Shown here: positions 23,806-36,324 of the stretch, piece after piece
Numbering within the stretch: the stretch's first letter is position 1
Layout: the number at the start of each line of letters is the position of its first letter
From: Choanephora cucurbitarum
Lineage: Eukaryota > Mucoromycota > Mucoromycetes > Mucorales > Choanephoraceae
Direction: 5' to 3'
NCBI GenBank assembly: GCA_025331435.1
Contig: JAIWNI010000046.1
Span: 124,001 to 188,000, forward strand
Length of the DNA stretch: 64,000 nt
The notes under the pieces: generated by a model
The model's input: only the letters and a program-made list of their open reading frames with translations
The model's database searches: none
Told to the model about the DNA's origin: nothing
Position numbers and translations under genes: made by a program

Positions 23806-25041
23806 CTACATTTTATATAGTGCAGATATAGAAGAATTGCGGCTTGAATATTTCGACATGCTGTCTTTAGTTAGATTGTCAAATCCAGTTTGAGTAACCT
23901 CCTTATTAGCTAACTCGCATGCAAATTTCAGTGTGAACCATAAGGAATAACTTCGTCCAAGACAATATATAACACCTGCAATAAAAGTGTCTCCCACACC
24001 TACAGAGCTTGATATCTGGTCTTTTTGAGGGACAGGAACACAAAGAATATCACCAATTCTACTTGAACATGATGCACCTTGTGATCCCCAAGTACAGAAC
24101 AATATGGACCTTGTAGAGAAATTAGTTAATGTTAAGAAGAGAAAGGAAACAACTATGTTTTCTATTACCCTGGTTTGCTTCTAGGTTGATAGTATCTTAT
24201 GAATTCTTTGGAATCGTTGAAACCCTTTTTCATTGCAAATTCTTTAGAGAAGAAAAATATATCGCCCTGTTATAAGTGTTCAGTGGACTATCCAGCCTGT
24301 GTCTTTTACTCTCAAAGAAGATATTACCTTTTTTAGCAATTCATCCAGCTCAGGCGCCTCTGGACCTTCAAATTCAATCGAAATCTTCAGCTGCTTATGC
24401 AATTCTTCGTCTTTAGTCTTTGCCTTCAGCCAATCAATTTGCGAAGCTGTTGATTTGTAATTTCTACCTTCAAAATGGACCCAGTCAAAAATTGCATTAT
24501 GAGAATCAAAGTCAAAAGACATTGTTCTCGAAATTTGGTTTAACTCAAGCTTCAAAATAAACTCTTCTTTTGTAACACCATTGATAGAGCTATGGTTTGT
24601 TAGAGAAATAAGTATTACATTGTGTCTATCAAAAACAATAATAAACTACACCTACGAATCATATGATACAATAGTCTGAGATCCAGTGAGTTTGCTCTGA
24701 ATAATGTAACACGATGGTGTTGGTTGTTTCCGATAAAAGCAGTAAGTTTTTATGCCCTTCGAGTTTATGTTGGCTATCGTTCTTGATACTGTTTCCTTTG
24801 GACCTACAGCCGACATGATATACGGCTGTGTCTTTGGAAATAGAGCTAATACTTTTGCTATATTGATGCAACTTCCGCCATATCGAAATGTCGTTTGCTG
24901 TGCTCTTGTCTTAGTGCTTTCTTCAGGAAAACTGTCGACGGTCAATATAATATCTTGGTATATTTGCCCAACGATCAACACCTTCAGTGGCTTGTGCTCG
25001 CCACTGATAAACTGTGTGTTCAACAAAATCAAATTGGACAT
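23806..25041 (-). CDS. pfkB-family sugar kinase, ketohexokinase-like (4 or more exons)
   Basis: Exons ..24656, 24589..24328, 24266..24169 and 24109..23806 join in phase. With the ATG at 25041 the product is 349 residues. Blocks: VLIVGQIYQDIILTVDSFPE (N-terminal strand), FRYGGSCINIAKVLALF (sugar-binding Gly-Gly-Asn region), WVHFEGRNYKS (very like the WIHFEGRN block of ketohexokinase), FCTWGSQGAS, and SSSVGVGDTFIAGVIYCLGR with the catalytic Asp of pfkB kinases. The enzyme would phosphorylate fructose or a related sugar with ATP in the cytosol. The N-terminus is uncertain: the frame is open up to 25134, and a further 5' exon is possible because residues 1-18 do not resemble the family. Confidence 0.85.
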
Positions 25042-27612
25042 TAAAAAAGAAGAAAGAGAAGAGCACTTTGCGATTTTTATTGGACTTGAGATCGATTTCT
25101 TCTTCTTTTCGATACTTGAGAAAGGAAAAGCCATCCCAGCTCAAAACTAAAACAGAAAAACGTGCACTCAAATGTTTAAACTGCCAAATCTTCAGTACTT
25201 ATAATCTGCCAAATATCCCCAACCTTAATAGACTTTCTTGTAGTTTTGCTCAGTGTACTATATTTTCTACTTTATGAGAAGTGGAGCATATTCTGATAGT
25301 GCCCGCAATCCAAATGAGGTCTGTGAATTGATGCAGCTTTGTCATTATGCAAAAACTAGTAATTTCTTTCGCAACAATTATGCTTAGATGTAAATAAATG
25401 TGCCAATGTATCTTTAGCTAAACAGACAAGTATCAAGTGGCAAACAGAGTCCGGTTATACAGCATATTGTTTAGTTTGTCAAATGTGTATATGTATTTAT
25501 AGTATTGTTATGATGCAAACATCTCAATCCATCAAGGAAGAGACGCTTTGTTATTTTGGTCATGTAAAAGAATATCATAAATTTCGACAGCTAGTTTGCA
25601 TGTTTTCTAGCATTATCATGCATTGAGGAGAAGTCGGAACACTACGTTCCTGTTGAGTTTATGGTGTGCGAATTGTATCACAAACTATGAAATAGAAAAC
25701 AAACATCTATAAATAATGTTAACATGGTATTACCGCGATGGATTGCAGAAATCTAGATATTTACAAGCAATCGCTTGTTATGTTATAACGGCTAGATGCG
25801 TATCCTTTTAGCAATTTTATTTCTAATCATCAAGCAAAACAAGGGAAGGAAAGAAGAAGGCAGGAATTTCCCAATCAAATGAATATTTTCTGATGGTTTA
25901 TCAATATTTTAATTGATTGGAAAAATGAGTATTTATTGTTGGATATAAATGTAGACGTGTTCCTTAATTGCTTAAATGACTGAGAAGTTAACTATAATAA
26001 AATCTCGACAAACTTAAGCAGTGCCATGGTTTGATTATACTCAGAAATAAGTTTGTGAATTAGTATGGGCTACTTTTGAACTTAAAAACAAACTAAGAAT
26101 TGCGAGAGACGATGGTATAGTAAGAGGACAATTGGTTCTTTCATAGTCTCGGTCAACCTTTTATCTGACAGCTGTTTGTACTCTTTCGGTTTATTGTTCT
26201 TTGTCAAGCGATAGCTACTGTATAGTGTTTCAGAGAAGCTTAAAAGTAGAGTTAATAGGATATATCTCACGAAGAAGTAGTCAAAGATAGAATTCATTTG
26301 GTTTTGCATACATGTTCACAAAGTGTTTAACAACCATTGTATATTGCTCTCTATAGTCTCAAGTTTATTTGGTGATGATTTGTTGCAAAACAAGAGGAAA
26401 ACCATACTTTTTTTCTTAAAAGAGACAGGCAAAAAAGAAAGTAAAGCACAATGCCTACTAGCCAAACAGCATCATGCAAGCACCACACTAAGAAAAGAAA
26501 GCATGTATCTAGATTTCAAAGCTGTGCATTGCATTAGCTATGAAAAAGAAGCAATAAGTTTCTGAGCTAGCCTTGTTTTGACATGAAAATTTCTTTTGTT
26601 GATTCAGTTTCAAGAAAAATACGATCAGCTAGGATAGCATTCTATTTTCAGCGTAACATCAAGAGGTGTAGGAGTTTCTATGAGCCATTTTTTCTTTAAA
26701 ATTAAAAATTACTTGATGTAGTTTTATTGAGTTTGATAAATAATAGACTCAATTATGATCGATGATATTGCAACTTAAAGAAGTATTTCTTGAAGCTACA
26801 ACTGGTATGGATGCAATGTGCTACTTTGCAAGCCAAGTTGTAAGACAATTAAATGCTTTGTCTTGGGATCATGTGCTGCATAAGACTTTAGTATTTTTGG
26901 TTTCTATGAAGGGTGCGCATATTATTTGGAATCATATGAAATTCTAGCATGTGTTCTGTTACACTCAAGACTCTTACATGTCAATGCCTATCGCGTACAA
27001 TTTCAACTCTTTTAAACCTCTATCTCTTCCGTTATCCAAAACTCAATCGAGTACTCGTTTGTTGAAAAACCAAGCAGCATCTCTGTATGTCTAATTTGTT
27101 TGTAGGTAGTCTTGCTAAAAAAAAAAAGAATGTCAAACGACTTTTTGAAAGACAAATAATATGATATTTTAAGTCAAAAACTTGAGTTGGTAGATTTCTA
27201 TATTTTTTTCCCAAAAAGCATGCCAATGGCTTTATACTTTCAGGAAGGAATCGCTGTAAAAAAAAGTAACTCATTATGGCTTAGCATAATTTCCAATCTT
27301 TGGGATAGAGCAGCTTCAATCAGCATATTGATGTTCAAGATAACACCTTTCAAAACAATGAAAAAGCTTGTAGTGATCAGAAGTTTGTATCCCTTCCAGT
27401 CAATGATTAGAGACACTTATAAGAAACAGTTACTCTGCAGTGTAATTCATGACTCTTCAAGTACTGCATATACTTTCACTTAAATGTCCTTTTTCACTTA
27501 ATTCGAACACCTTCAACTTTATTCACTATTGGGTATCACTAAAAGGTTTATGAAACCATTTTAATAAACTCAGTCTGAATTTTTATTTTCAGCATTTTTG
27601 TGAGTTTTTTTT
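25042..27612. other. Long intergenic stretch, no supported gene
   Basis: AT-rich. Plus-strand frames at 26323-26565, 26762-26947 and 27187-27483 show no domain and no exon partners. An imperfect inverted repeat (CCAATCAAATGAATATT against AATATTTTAATTGATTGG) lies at about 25871-25920. The stretch ends at the LINE-A target site. Confidence 0.4.
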
Positions 27613-27626
27613 ACCTTACAGAAACA
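27613..27626 (+). repeat. LINE-A target-site duplication, 5' copy
   Basis: The 14-mer ACCTTACAGAAACA occurs here and again at 33314-33327, just after the A-rich tail. This is what target-primed reverse transcription leaves, and it fixes the element's ends. Confidence 0.85.
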
Positions 27627-27627
27627 C

Positions 27628-29094
27628 ATGGCTTCTTCCGCTATTCATCACAAAGGGGCGTTTCAAACCCCGAATAACTACAAGACAAACAAAAAGTCTT
27701 GGGTCGATGCAGTAACCGCAGGCAGAAAACGTACCTCGATCACTACATGTGGCTCATCAAACACTCAGCCTTCTGTTGAGACTGGGCACCTCTCAGATAG
27801 CGCAGTGAACGACGTCTACAAACGTGTTGCAAGACCTTTTTTGAAAGGCACCTTTCCAAACTCGCTTCTTATTGACATCACAGATGTCACGAACAAACAA
27901 GATTTTATCAGTGAACTGCGTGAGGTGTGTATGGGCAGCGAACACCTCTGGGCTATTTCCCCCACCCTCCGTCGCGAATACTCTCGTTGGTATGCTGAGA
28001 TTGCAGTCTCCCCCTCCTACTTTGTCAGGTTCCAGAAGGATGGCTTTGAATTGAAAACTCAGGGCAAGTTTTCAGCCTTTCCCTCTCTCTCTCCATCCGC
28101 CGAAATCTTGAAGGTTTCCCTGTCAGGCCTTCCTATGCAATATGGTCGCGGCAAAGGTGGCTTAGCTCAGCTTCGTCTTGACATGATTTCGAATCTGAAA
28201 GTTTTTGGAAATATTTTTGATTTTGGGTTGGATTTTAGCGCCGCAGGCGTCTATACGGGAAATGGCTATGTAGTCATTGAGTGCTTTGAGAAAAACACTG
28301 CTACATCATCTCCTTCTCTGTCACACTTAGTTGATTGGTCTTACCAGCCAATCGATTTCAATAGCACTGACTCAGTTACTCTTCTTGAGAAATTTGATCG
28401 TGTGCAGGTTAGAGCTACTTGGGCCTCTATGGCTCCTTATTGTCGCTATTGTCATGGTTCTGACCATGCTTTGGCTGATTGTAAATTGAGACGAGATGCG
28501 ACCATTTGTTACTCATGTCATGAATTAGGTCACATTTCTAGAGTTTGTCCCCGAAAAAACAATGGAGCAGGAAAGAAGCGTAAAACTGCCGTTCATCAGC
28601 CTACAGCACCTCCTCTCCCTAAGCCATCATCCTCTCCTACCAATGAGTCTGACGTAGTAGTTGTTGAGGCTCCTTCAGATGCCAAGCGCTCTTTAGCCAC
28701 CTCTCCTTCCTCCTCTTCATCAGAAGTAGTTAGTCTTCCTGCTTCTTTGAATGCTCATCCTACTTCTCCCCTGGCTACCCGTCATTCGCAACGTATCCAG
28801 GAACGCCAGGCTTCTCCCGACTTTTCCTTACCAGATAGTCTTTTAGACTCTCAATCTAATGCAGTGTGTCGCCATTGTGGTTTGGAAGGTCACAGTCGCA
28901 CCAATAGCCGTTATTGTCTTAAGAATCCTAAGCTTCTGGCTGAGGCTGTGTTGACACCCGAGCCATCCTCTCTCGAGACTGTAGATTCCGATGTCGTTAT
29001 GGAGGATGATCTCCCTCTTACTCAATTGAATACTGATAGTGTATTAGTGGCGGACGCAGAGACTTCCATGCCCGCCCCACCCACTCTTCAATAA
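27628..29094 (+). CDS. LINE-A ORF1, gag-like nucleic-acid-binding protein
   Basis: Intact frame of 488 residues. The N-terminal half has no named motif but is shared with LINE-B (EHLWAIS, SAFPSLSPSAEILKVSLS, SHLVDWSYQPID). Residues about 271-310 hold two zinc knuckles (CRYCHGSDHALADC and CYSCHELGHISRVC). After a Pro/Ser-rich linker a third knuckle-like block, CRHCGLEGHSRTNSRYC, lies near 412. The acidic tail ends four residues before a TAA. Such proteins coat the RNA and chaperone reverse transcription. The stop at 29092-29094 is followed after four bases by the ORF2 ATG. Confidence 0.9.
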   Translation: MASSAIHHKGAFQTPNNYKTNKKSWVDAVTAGRKRTSITTCGSSNTQPSVETGHLSDSAVNDVYKRVARPFLKGTFPNSLLIDITDVTNKQDFISELREVCMGSEHLWAISPTLRREYSRWYAEIAVSPSYFVRFQKDGFELKTQGKFSAFPSLSPSAEILKVSLSGLPMQYGRGKGGLAQLRLDMISNLKVFGNIFDFGLDFSAAGVYTGNGYVVIECFEKNTATSSPSLSHLVDWSYQPIDFNSTDSVTLLEKFDRVQVRATWASMAPYCRYCHGSDHALADCKLRRDATICYSCHELGHISRVCPRKNNGAGKKRKTAVHQPTAPPLPKPSSSPTNESDVVVVEAPSDAKRSLATSPSSSSSEVVSLPASLNAHPTSPLATRHSQRIQERQASPDFSLPDSLLDSQSNAVCRHCGLEGHSRTNSRYCLKNPKLLAEAVLTPEPSSLETVDSDVVMEDDLPLTQLNTDSVLVADAETSMPAPPTLQ

Positions 29095-29098
29095 TTTA

Positions 29099-32000
29099 AT
29101 GAGTTTAGAAACCTCATCCAGTCCACTCCTTTTCACCTCTACTACCCCTCCGTCTTCTACTCGTCCTTCCTTTCCTATCAAAATGGGGTCTTTGAATTGT
29201 CGCAGCATTGCTAAAACAGCCAATCCCCAAACCCGCTCTTCATTTATTCGCCATCTTCGCTCCCTCTCGTTCACCCTTCTCGCACTCCAAGAAACTCACG
29301 CTGATAATCCTCTTCTACAAGACTCACTTCACAACCAATTTCAGGCTAGCGACAGCATTTGGTCCGCTCACTGCGGCCTTGTCTGTTTCTCCCCTGATAT
29401 AGTGTTGTCTAATGCATTTATCAGTCGTTGTGGTCGCTTGATTAATACTACCGTTGTTCATCGCAATCACTTATTCGCTCCTTTTACCCTAACTGTTGTT
29501 TACTTTCCTGCCTCTGGTTCTGAAAGATCCGTCTTCCTCCGGTCAGATTCTTTGAAACCATTTTTCCCTCCTACGCCACATCGTCATGCCATCCTCGGCG
29601 ATTTCAATTATACATATGCTAATCACTTCCATGGCTCTTCCCAGACAAGCCCCTTCGAGTTGGCTGGAATACGTTGATCGCTTCTTTGTTGACTCAATTA
29701 CTGCACCAGGTTATTTAGCTGCTCCGACTTTTGAGAATCATATTGGTCGATCCTGCATTGATTATTGCTTGATCACCAAGGATATGCTCTCTTCTGTTAT
29801 TTCTCTTCCAGTCAAGTCAATTATCTTCCACTTCAGTGGACAGATCACCGCCTGCTGTCCTTTGTATTTCGTTTGCTTCCTGACTCTCGTGACTCTTCTT
29901 CTGCCTTCAGCAGTAGGAAGGGGATTCTGGAAGGCGCACCCACGCATTGCAACGGACATTGATTTTCAAACCAAACTTGCGTTCCATCTTTCCAAAACTG
30001 TTCTCGCACTCGACTCCTCACTTCCGGCTTGGCTCAAATGGGAAAAGCTGAAGTCTGTCACTGCTCAAACAGCCAGGGCCCACTCTCGTCGTCAAGCGTA
30101 TTCGCTTACCCGAGCGGAGTCTTTGTTACAGCGCAAGCGTGCTAAGATTGAGTCCAACATCATGAGCAATCCTTCTTTACACCGTTCTTTGTCTCCACAA
30201 TTGCAAGTGGTCCAGGACCAGCTCTCGTCGTTACAACGATACCACGTTGAGACTTTGTCTCTTAAAGCAGGTATTCGCTGGAGAGAAAAAGGGGAACTTT
30301 CCGCCGGGTACTTGAAGCGTACAGCTTCGGCTCGCTTGGCCAAGACCTCCGTTCCTCCCCTGTTCCACCCGTCTCTTAACCGGAATATGCACTTCGAAAG
30401 ATGAAATGCTTGACGCAGCCTTTGTTTTTTATGATAAGCTGTACACGCCTGATCCCATTGACCTCAGTGCTGTCGACTCTCTTTTGGAGGCTATCCCTCA
30501 GTCTAGCATTCTTCCAGCTGATGAATCGTCTCTTCTTACTGAGCGTATTTCCTTTGACGACATCCTGGATGCTTTCTCTCGTTGCCCTCGACAAAGTAGT
30601 CCTGGTTTAGACGGCTTGCCTTACGCAGTTGTCAAGTTGATTGTTCTTCATCCAGATTGCAGAGATATTGTCGTCCAAGTGTACAATGATGCACTCCTGC
30701 GTGGAATTTTCCCTCCTTCCTGGTTATCTACTTCTGTCTGTCTGCTGCCAAAAAAGGGTGACTTATCCGATTTGCGCAATTGGCGCCCTATCTCCTTGAT
30801 CAACACAGATGCCAAAGTCTTCACCAGAATTGTAAACTCTCGTTTTCTGTTGGTAACCGACCGCATGATCACTCCATACCAATCTGGTTTTGTTCGTGGT
30901 CGCTTTATCGCTGATAATGGGTTGTTGATGAAGCTTCTAATGGAACATGCACGTGCCTCTAATTCCCCTGCCATTGCTCTGCTCTTGGATCAAGAAAAAG
31001 CATACGATCGGGTCCACCCCTTGTATTTGCAACTTGTTCTTGAGCGTTTTGGATTCCCCTTGCCCATAGTTCGAAGCATCACCTCTTTGTTCTTCTCTAC
31101 CCAATTGTCCCTCAATGTCAACGGATTTTTGTCTACACCGGTCCTGCAACGTCGCGGATTGCGACAGGGCGATCCTCTCTCTCCCATCCTTTTTAATCTT
31201 GCATTTGAGCCTCTTTTGCGGTCCATCCTCTGTCATGCTTCCTTGTCCGGTATTTCCGTTCCTGGGCCCCTTACGCCAGCTCCCTGCTTGGAGGCGGGAC
31301 CAGTAAAATTACTGGCCTATGCTGATGACATTGCTTGCTTTCTCCAAGATACCGCGGAGCTACAACATCTACTGGACCTACTGTCCTTGTACTCCAGAGC
31401 GTCTAATGCTTCCGTGAATTATCACAAAACTCAGGCCCTCTCTTTGTCGGGTTCTCGACGTGGCTTTGCTCATCACTGGTCCTCTGCCCTCTTGCAACAT
31501 AACATAGTTCAATGGCATGACTCCTCATCGATTGCACCTGTTACTTATTTGGGCTACCCCCTATTTACCAACATCTCGCAGAGAGATTATTTTCTTTCCA
31601 ACTTGTTGGACAAAATCCGTGCGGCCTGTAACATTCACGTTGGCCGATTCTTGTCAGTCCGTGGGCGTGTCACTGTGCTTAACTCTTTGATCCTATCCAA
31701 GCTTTGGCATGTCCTTCGTGTGGTTTCTGTACCACTCTCCTTCTTTGAGACCCTTCGTTCAATCGTTTCGGCCTTTGTCTCTCATCGGATATTCCCGAGG
31801 ATCAGTTTCTCCACCATGTGCCTTCCTCGGTCACAAGGAGGCCTTGGATTGCTTCACCCTCATCACCAACAAGGTGCTCTTCAGCTGAGATGGCTTGTTC
31901 CTCTCATGTCTGACTTCCGAGTGAAACCTCTCTTCTTCCTCCTTCTCCATTGATCCAGATTCTTCTGCTTCATCCTCCGTGGTACTGCCTAGGGTGTTTA

Positions 32001-33142
32001 ACTACCTCTTTCACCGCTCACCTGCTCTCCCAGACTTTCGGTTGCTCTTCTTGTTTCCGGATCTGCGTACGCGGTCTCTGAAGGACTTCAACGGCTGTCT
32101 CTCTTTGATCTTTCGTGCCATAGACCTCCTACCACATTCCTTTCCGTCTGCTGTTGCTTCCGCCGCCACCTGCCTTTCCCTGCCTGTTTCCTCTGTGGTT
32201 ACTCCTTCGACCTTGAACAACGTCCCTCGCCGGATTCGCTCCATTCCTCTGTCTTGTCTCTACCAACTTCATCCGGAGAACTCTTTCTGTCTTCGGCCAA
32301 TTGCTAGGCGTCAGGACTTGAGACGATATCCCACCATCTGTAAGAGATTTCATCGGCTGATCAGTAATGATACTGTCAAATTCCTCGAGTTTTTCGTCAA
32401 AGCGTTTATACCACCACAGTTTGCGAGATTGGGTCGAATGGCCTTCGCGCCAGTTTCTGATCATCAATCCTTTGACTTGACACCTTTCCTTTCCGAGCTT
32501 CTTCTGGATTTGCCATCCCATCTCTCTCTGCTTACCCGGAAACGGTTTCGCGCGCTATGCTACGCCCAACCAACAACTCCCCTCCTCTCTCTTCCTACCT
32601 TGCCAGCTCGCCAATGGGCCCTCTTCTGGACATTCCCTTTGTCGCAGGCTTGTCGTACAGTATGGTTTCGTATTCTCCACAAAAAGGTTCCTACTCGACA
32701 AACCATGCACCATTGGCTTCCCGTGCCCTTTCCCTCTTCGACTTGTTCTCTCTGCCAGCTTGAAGTTGAAACCTTCGAACATTTCCTCTTCACATGCCCT
32801 CTGAAACTGTCGTTATGGCAGCTAGTATGGGATACCTTCTTTGTTGGTCGTGTTGATCTAGCTACAGATGCCCTGCCATTACGTCAGTCAGTTCTGTCAT
32901 TCTCCTTTCCGCCCCTTCTTCCGTCGTTCTCGACTTCTACTCCCTCCGTCATTATAGGTTCCACTCTTCTTTGCCTTTGGCGCGCTCACTGGAAATTCAT
33001 CTTCGATGATGTTCCTCTCACCACTCCTACAGCTTTTAGTACTCTACTTTCGAGTATACAGCAACACACTCAGGAATCGCTCCTTCAAAAGGGCATCCCT
33101 CATCGCCCACTCCCATTCTTCGAAGTGGACAGTCTGCTTTAA
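29099..33142 (+). pseudogene. LINE-A ORF2 (endonuclease-reverse transcriptase), broken by frameshifts
   Basis: The endonuclease starts with KMGSLNCRSIAKTANP and has LALQETHADN, AILGDFNYTYANHF and a later SCIDYCLITKD block. The reverse transcriptase has LPKKGDLSDLRNWRPISLIN, QSGFVRGRFIADNG, LLLDQEKAYDRVHP, RRGLRQGDPLSPILFNLAFE and LLAYADDIACFL (YADD at 31318-31329). The C-terminus has CSLCQLEVETFEHFLFTC, a zinc knuckle of the RVT-associated type. The frame moves at about 29650, twice between 29810 and 29930, near 30370-30395 and near 31930. I saw no stop in the matched frame apart from these shifts. The copy cannot make a full ORF2 unless some indels are sequencing errors. Confidence 0.88.
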
Positions 33143-33313
33143 TTTCTCTTTTATTATTTTTCTTTTTTCTACATTGTACATAGCATAACATAACAAAAAA
33201 AAAACACAAAACCCTTAACCAAAACATTTTAAAATCACAAAAACCCAAAAACATAGTTGTGACTTGCCATGCAAGCACTTAATAAATTGAGCCTTAGTGC
33301 CCCTATAAAAAAA

Positions 33314-33327
33314 ACCTTACAGAAACA
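33314..33327 (+). repeat. LINE-A target-site duplication, 3' copy
   Basis: Exact copy of the 14-mer at 27613-27626, directly after the element's final A-run. Confidence 0.85.
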
Positions 33328-34270
33328 AAAAGGTATGCAAACGTATATGTCGACATTACTTCTTTTTTGCAAAGAAAGATTGAGGCATGCATCTCAATTC
33401 CAGATGCGCAAGAGAAGTGCCTTGCATGGCAAAGGGCGTTGCCTTTTCTCTAATCAGCATAACACTCTTTCATCTTCTTTTTTTTTTTTCTTAAAAATTC
33501 CCTCTTTAAGCGAACCTAGCTGCGCTTTTCGCTGTAGTTATTTTTCTTTATCTTTCCGCATTTTGGATCTGTTAAAGAAAGCTCATTAAATGAGCAGGCG
33601 ATTTTTTTACCGTCTTTTTTTCTTTTTTTTTTGTTTGCACAACAAACCGAATCTTATAAGGTATCAAATTGTCAAATTAAAGTTAAGTCGGAAAGCCTAA
33701 TTGTCGATCAATAATTTGTTTAACGCAAGAGAAAAATGGGGGGTTAGAAGACGATAATGCCGCGCTTGCTTATTAGGGACTTTTTGATCTGAAAATGATT
33801 ACAGTTTATTTCTTAAAAAAGAAAATGATTGCCAAAGTTAGTCTGCTTCACCTACTCTTTCTTGAGACATGGTCCAAGCTTGATCTTGTTTATGTGATAC
33901 ATCTTGCAATAAGCTATCAGTGTGTAACCACAATACTCTTTTTCTCCTCCTCTCGTTTTTCCTTTCTTTCTTTGGCTCTTCTTCGAAAATTTTTATTCGT
34001 TTATTTCATTCTCATCCTTTACACTGTTGATTGATATTTGGGTTATAGGTAATTGGAAATAAGGCGATGGTATAAGCTACCAAGCAGGGGCTCTGCATTC
34101 TCTATTCTTTCTCTCTTCTTTTTGTGTTGTCCCTCAAACAAAAAAAAAAAAGGAGAGATAATGGCAAGAAATAAAGACAGCAGACGTTATAAAAAAAAAA
34201 GAAATTATTTCCTTCTTGTTTGGCTAACTTTTTCTCTTTCCCTTCTTCTTCTCCTTCTTCTATTAGAGTG
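33328..34270. other. Intergenic; promoter and leader of the glycosyltransferase
   Basis: T-rich and CT-rich tracts are frequent, with long CTT runs just before the ATG at 34271. Short frames here have no domain. No clear TATA box was assigned. Confidence 0.4.
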
Positions 34271-36123
34271 ATGAAGCCTTTTCAAGTATCATTGTGTGCG
34301 ATGCTATGTATAGCATCAGCTATGGCCCTGGATGTAATTTCACCGGTGCCTGATTACAAAGAGTCTAAAAACATAATCTTCTCTACTATGGGTGGTGGTA
34401 GCAGTCATCATGCTTGGGTACTTGAAATCCTAAAAGAAATGCATCATAGAGGCCATCAAATTGCATTATACTCGAGGGTAATTCCATATATAAACTTGTA
34501 TATATATATATATATCAAAAAAGAAAAATAGCAAGAAAGCGAACTAAAAACAATATAACCTTTTTTTTTTAGGAAGATCAACTTCAATTTACGAAAGAAT
34601 ATCCAATGATAAAGACAAAAGCTTTAGGCGGTCCTCACGATTTTATGAAAAATGAGAACATCAACCGGTTCTTGGGATCACATCCGGACCAACTTGATCT
34701 GGGCACAAAAGCTATTGAAGCTAGTATAGCTAACTATACAGCAAGTAATGTAACTCGATATTCTTACTTTCGGAATAACTCACTTACTTCTGTCTATTTG
34801 ATAAACGATAGGTTTCTTCGAATACAAAGACACATTTGAAAAAGATCATATTGATTTAGCTATCTGTGATTCGTTCGCCATTAGTTGTACAGATGCAGCT
34901 ATTGTCTCCAAAATCCCCGTGATCATCACTTCTACAATGGGATTGTATGCAGGTACAAACAAGAGTGATTTTCATAAATAGTCTTTCCCTCTTCCAAACT
35001 AATATTCGTCTGTCTTGTTAAAGATTTTTCACCAAGTTATATCAACAGTAAGCTGTACACTACTGTAGAACCCACCACGGCAAATGAAACTCTTCTGTTT
35101 CGCATCTACAGAGACTATTATGCCGTACCTTTCGCTTTGAAAACTATCCAATCGAAATTCAAAGCTGCATTCGACCTTCAGCGCAAATTTGGGTTAGTGC
35201 CAGTAGCATGGGATGCATCTTCACCTCGATACAACAACATAGTCAAGATGTCAAACAATTTGTATGGTATTGAGGTACCACGTCCGCATAGCCCCCTTTT
35301 TCATATGATTGGTCCCGTCATGCAGTCAAGTTATCCTGCTTTAGATAAGAGAACAGCTGATTTCTTAGATCGACATCAGCGCGTTGCCTATGTGGCCTTC
35401 GGTCAACATGTCGCCTCACCCAAAAAAGACATAGAAATGGTATTAAAGGCGTTGTTGCAGCTCAAGCAAGAAGGATACATTGACGGTATTATCTGGGCTC
35501 GATTGAATATAACAGACGTACCACAAATCAAGCAAGACGAAGAAGATATCCTACTCTCTGCATGGTCTCCTCAGTTTGCCATTCTACAGCATGCCTCTAC
35601 ACTTTTATTTGTTACGCATGGCGGCGTTGGCTCCTTGATCGAATCATTGTATAATGGTAAACGAGTCTTTGTCTATCCATTCTTTGGAGACCAACCAGGT
35701 AATGCGAGGGCAATTGCACATGTAGGTCTAGGAACATACATGAATACTCTTGGCTTGAAATTTGACCAAAGCGATTACAATACACTTTATGATGCCCTTT
35801 ATCAAGTTGCTGCTGATCCTGAGGGTCGTATTCAGACTGTGGTCAACCAATACAAACACTATGTACAAATTAGATCTAAGCATGCTGTGACTCGAGGAGC
35901 TGACTTGATGGAAGAAGTTGCCTTTGCAAGTGACGAAAATGGGTTCCTTGGATATCGAAAAAGCATTGAATACGAAATTCATTGGATGAAACGATACAAT
36001 CTAGATATATATATGACACTTTTTCTGACCTTAGTGGTCTTTGTAAAGACTGCTTGCTGCTTATGGGGTTGGTTAATAACAACCAGAAAGAATTCTAATA
36101 ATTTCAAAGTAAAGAAATCATGA
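34271..36123 (+). CDS. UDP-glycosyltransferase (GT1 family), ER-type with C-terminal anchor
   Basis: Exons 34271..34477, 34573..34744, 34812..34952 and 35024..36123 join in phase and give 539 residues. The protein starts with a signal peptide (MKPFQVSLCAMLCIASAMA). The acceptor-side domain includes MGGGSSHHAWVLEILKEMHHR, with the His typical of the GT1 active site. The donor-side UGT signature lies near residue 380: SAWSPQFAILQHASTLLFVT, then HGGVGSLIESLYNGKRVFVY and PFFGDQPGNARA. A single transmembrane helix near the end (TLFLTLVVFVKTACCLWGWL) is followed by a basic tail (KVKKS), as in ER-resident UGTs. It would move a sugar from a UDP-sugar to a lipid, sterol or small molecule facing the ER lumen. 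The substrate is not predictable. The GT1 fold assignment is firm. Confidence 0.93.
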
Positions 36124-36324
36124 TAAATAAAGATATTTTGACCCGCTTCATTCTCCTTCTTTCCCTCCCTTCTTGACCTTTTGTTACGTATTTTACATTG
36201 GACTGTCTTCCTTTTTGGAAACTCTTTTCTTTTTACATAATGCTATTACTCCTTAGCTTATTGATATTTTCTTATAGAGAGGTATATGTATAAACAAACA
36301 TTTTAGAGTCCATTAAAAATAATC

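Larger units (their letters stand above)
27627..33313 (+). mobile_element. LINE-A, non-LTR retrotransposon with two ORFs
   Basis: A 5.7-kb element bounded by a 14-bp direct repeat and ending in an A-rich 3' region (last bases ATAAAAAAA). It carries ORF1 with CCHC knuckles, then ORF2 with an AP-endonuclease, a reverse transcriptase and a C-terminal zinc knuckle. This is the L1-like plan. The ORF1 ATG lies at base 2 of the element, so there is essentially no 5' untranslated region; the copy may be 5'-truncated at that point. GC content is clearly higher than in the surrounding DNA. Confidence 0.92.

Noticed and set aside
25014..25277. Extra plus-strand frame near the sugar-kinase start
   Set aside because: It is antisense to the kinase 5' end and Lys-rich only because of A-runs.
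29762..32793. Many 60-130-codon antisense frames inside LINE-A
   Set aside because: They are shadows of the GC-richer ORF2 coding strand and match no family.
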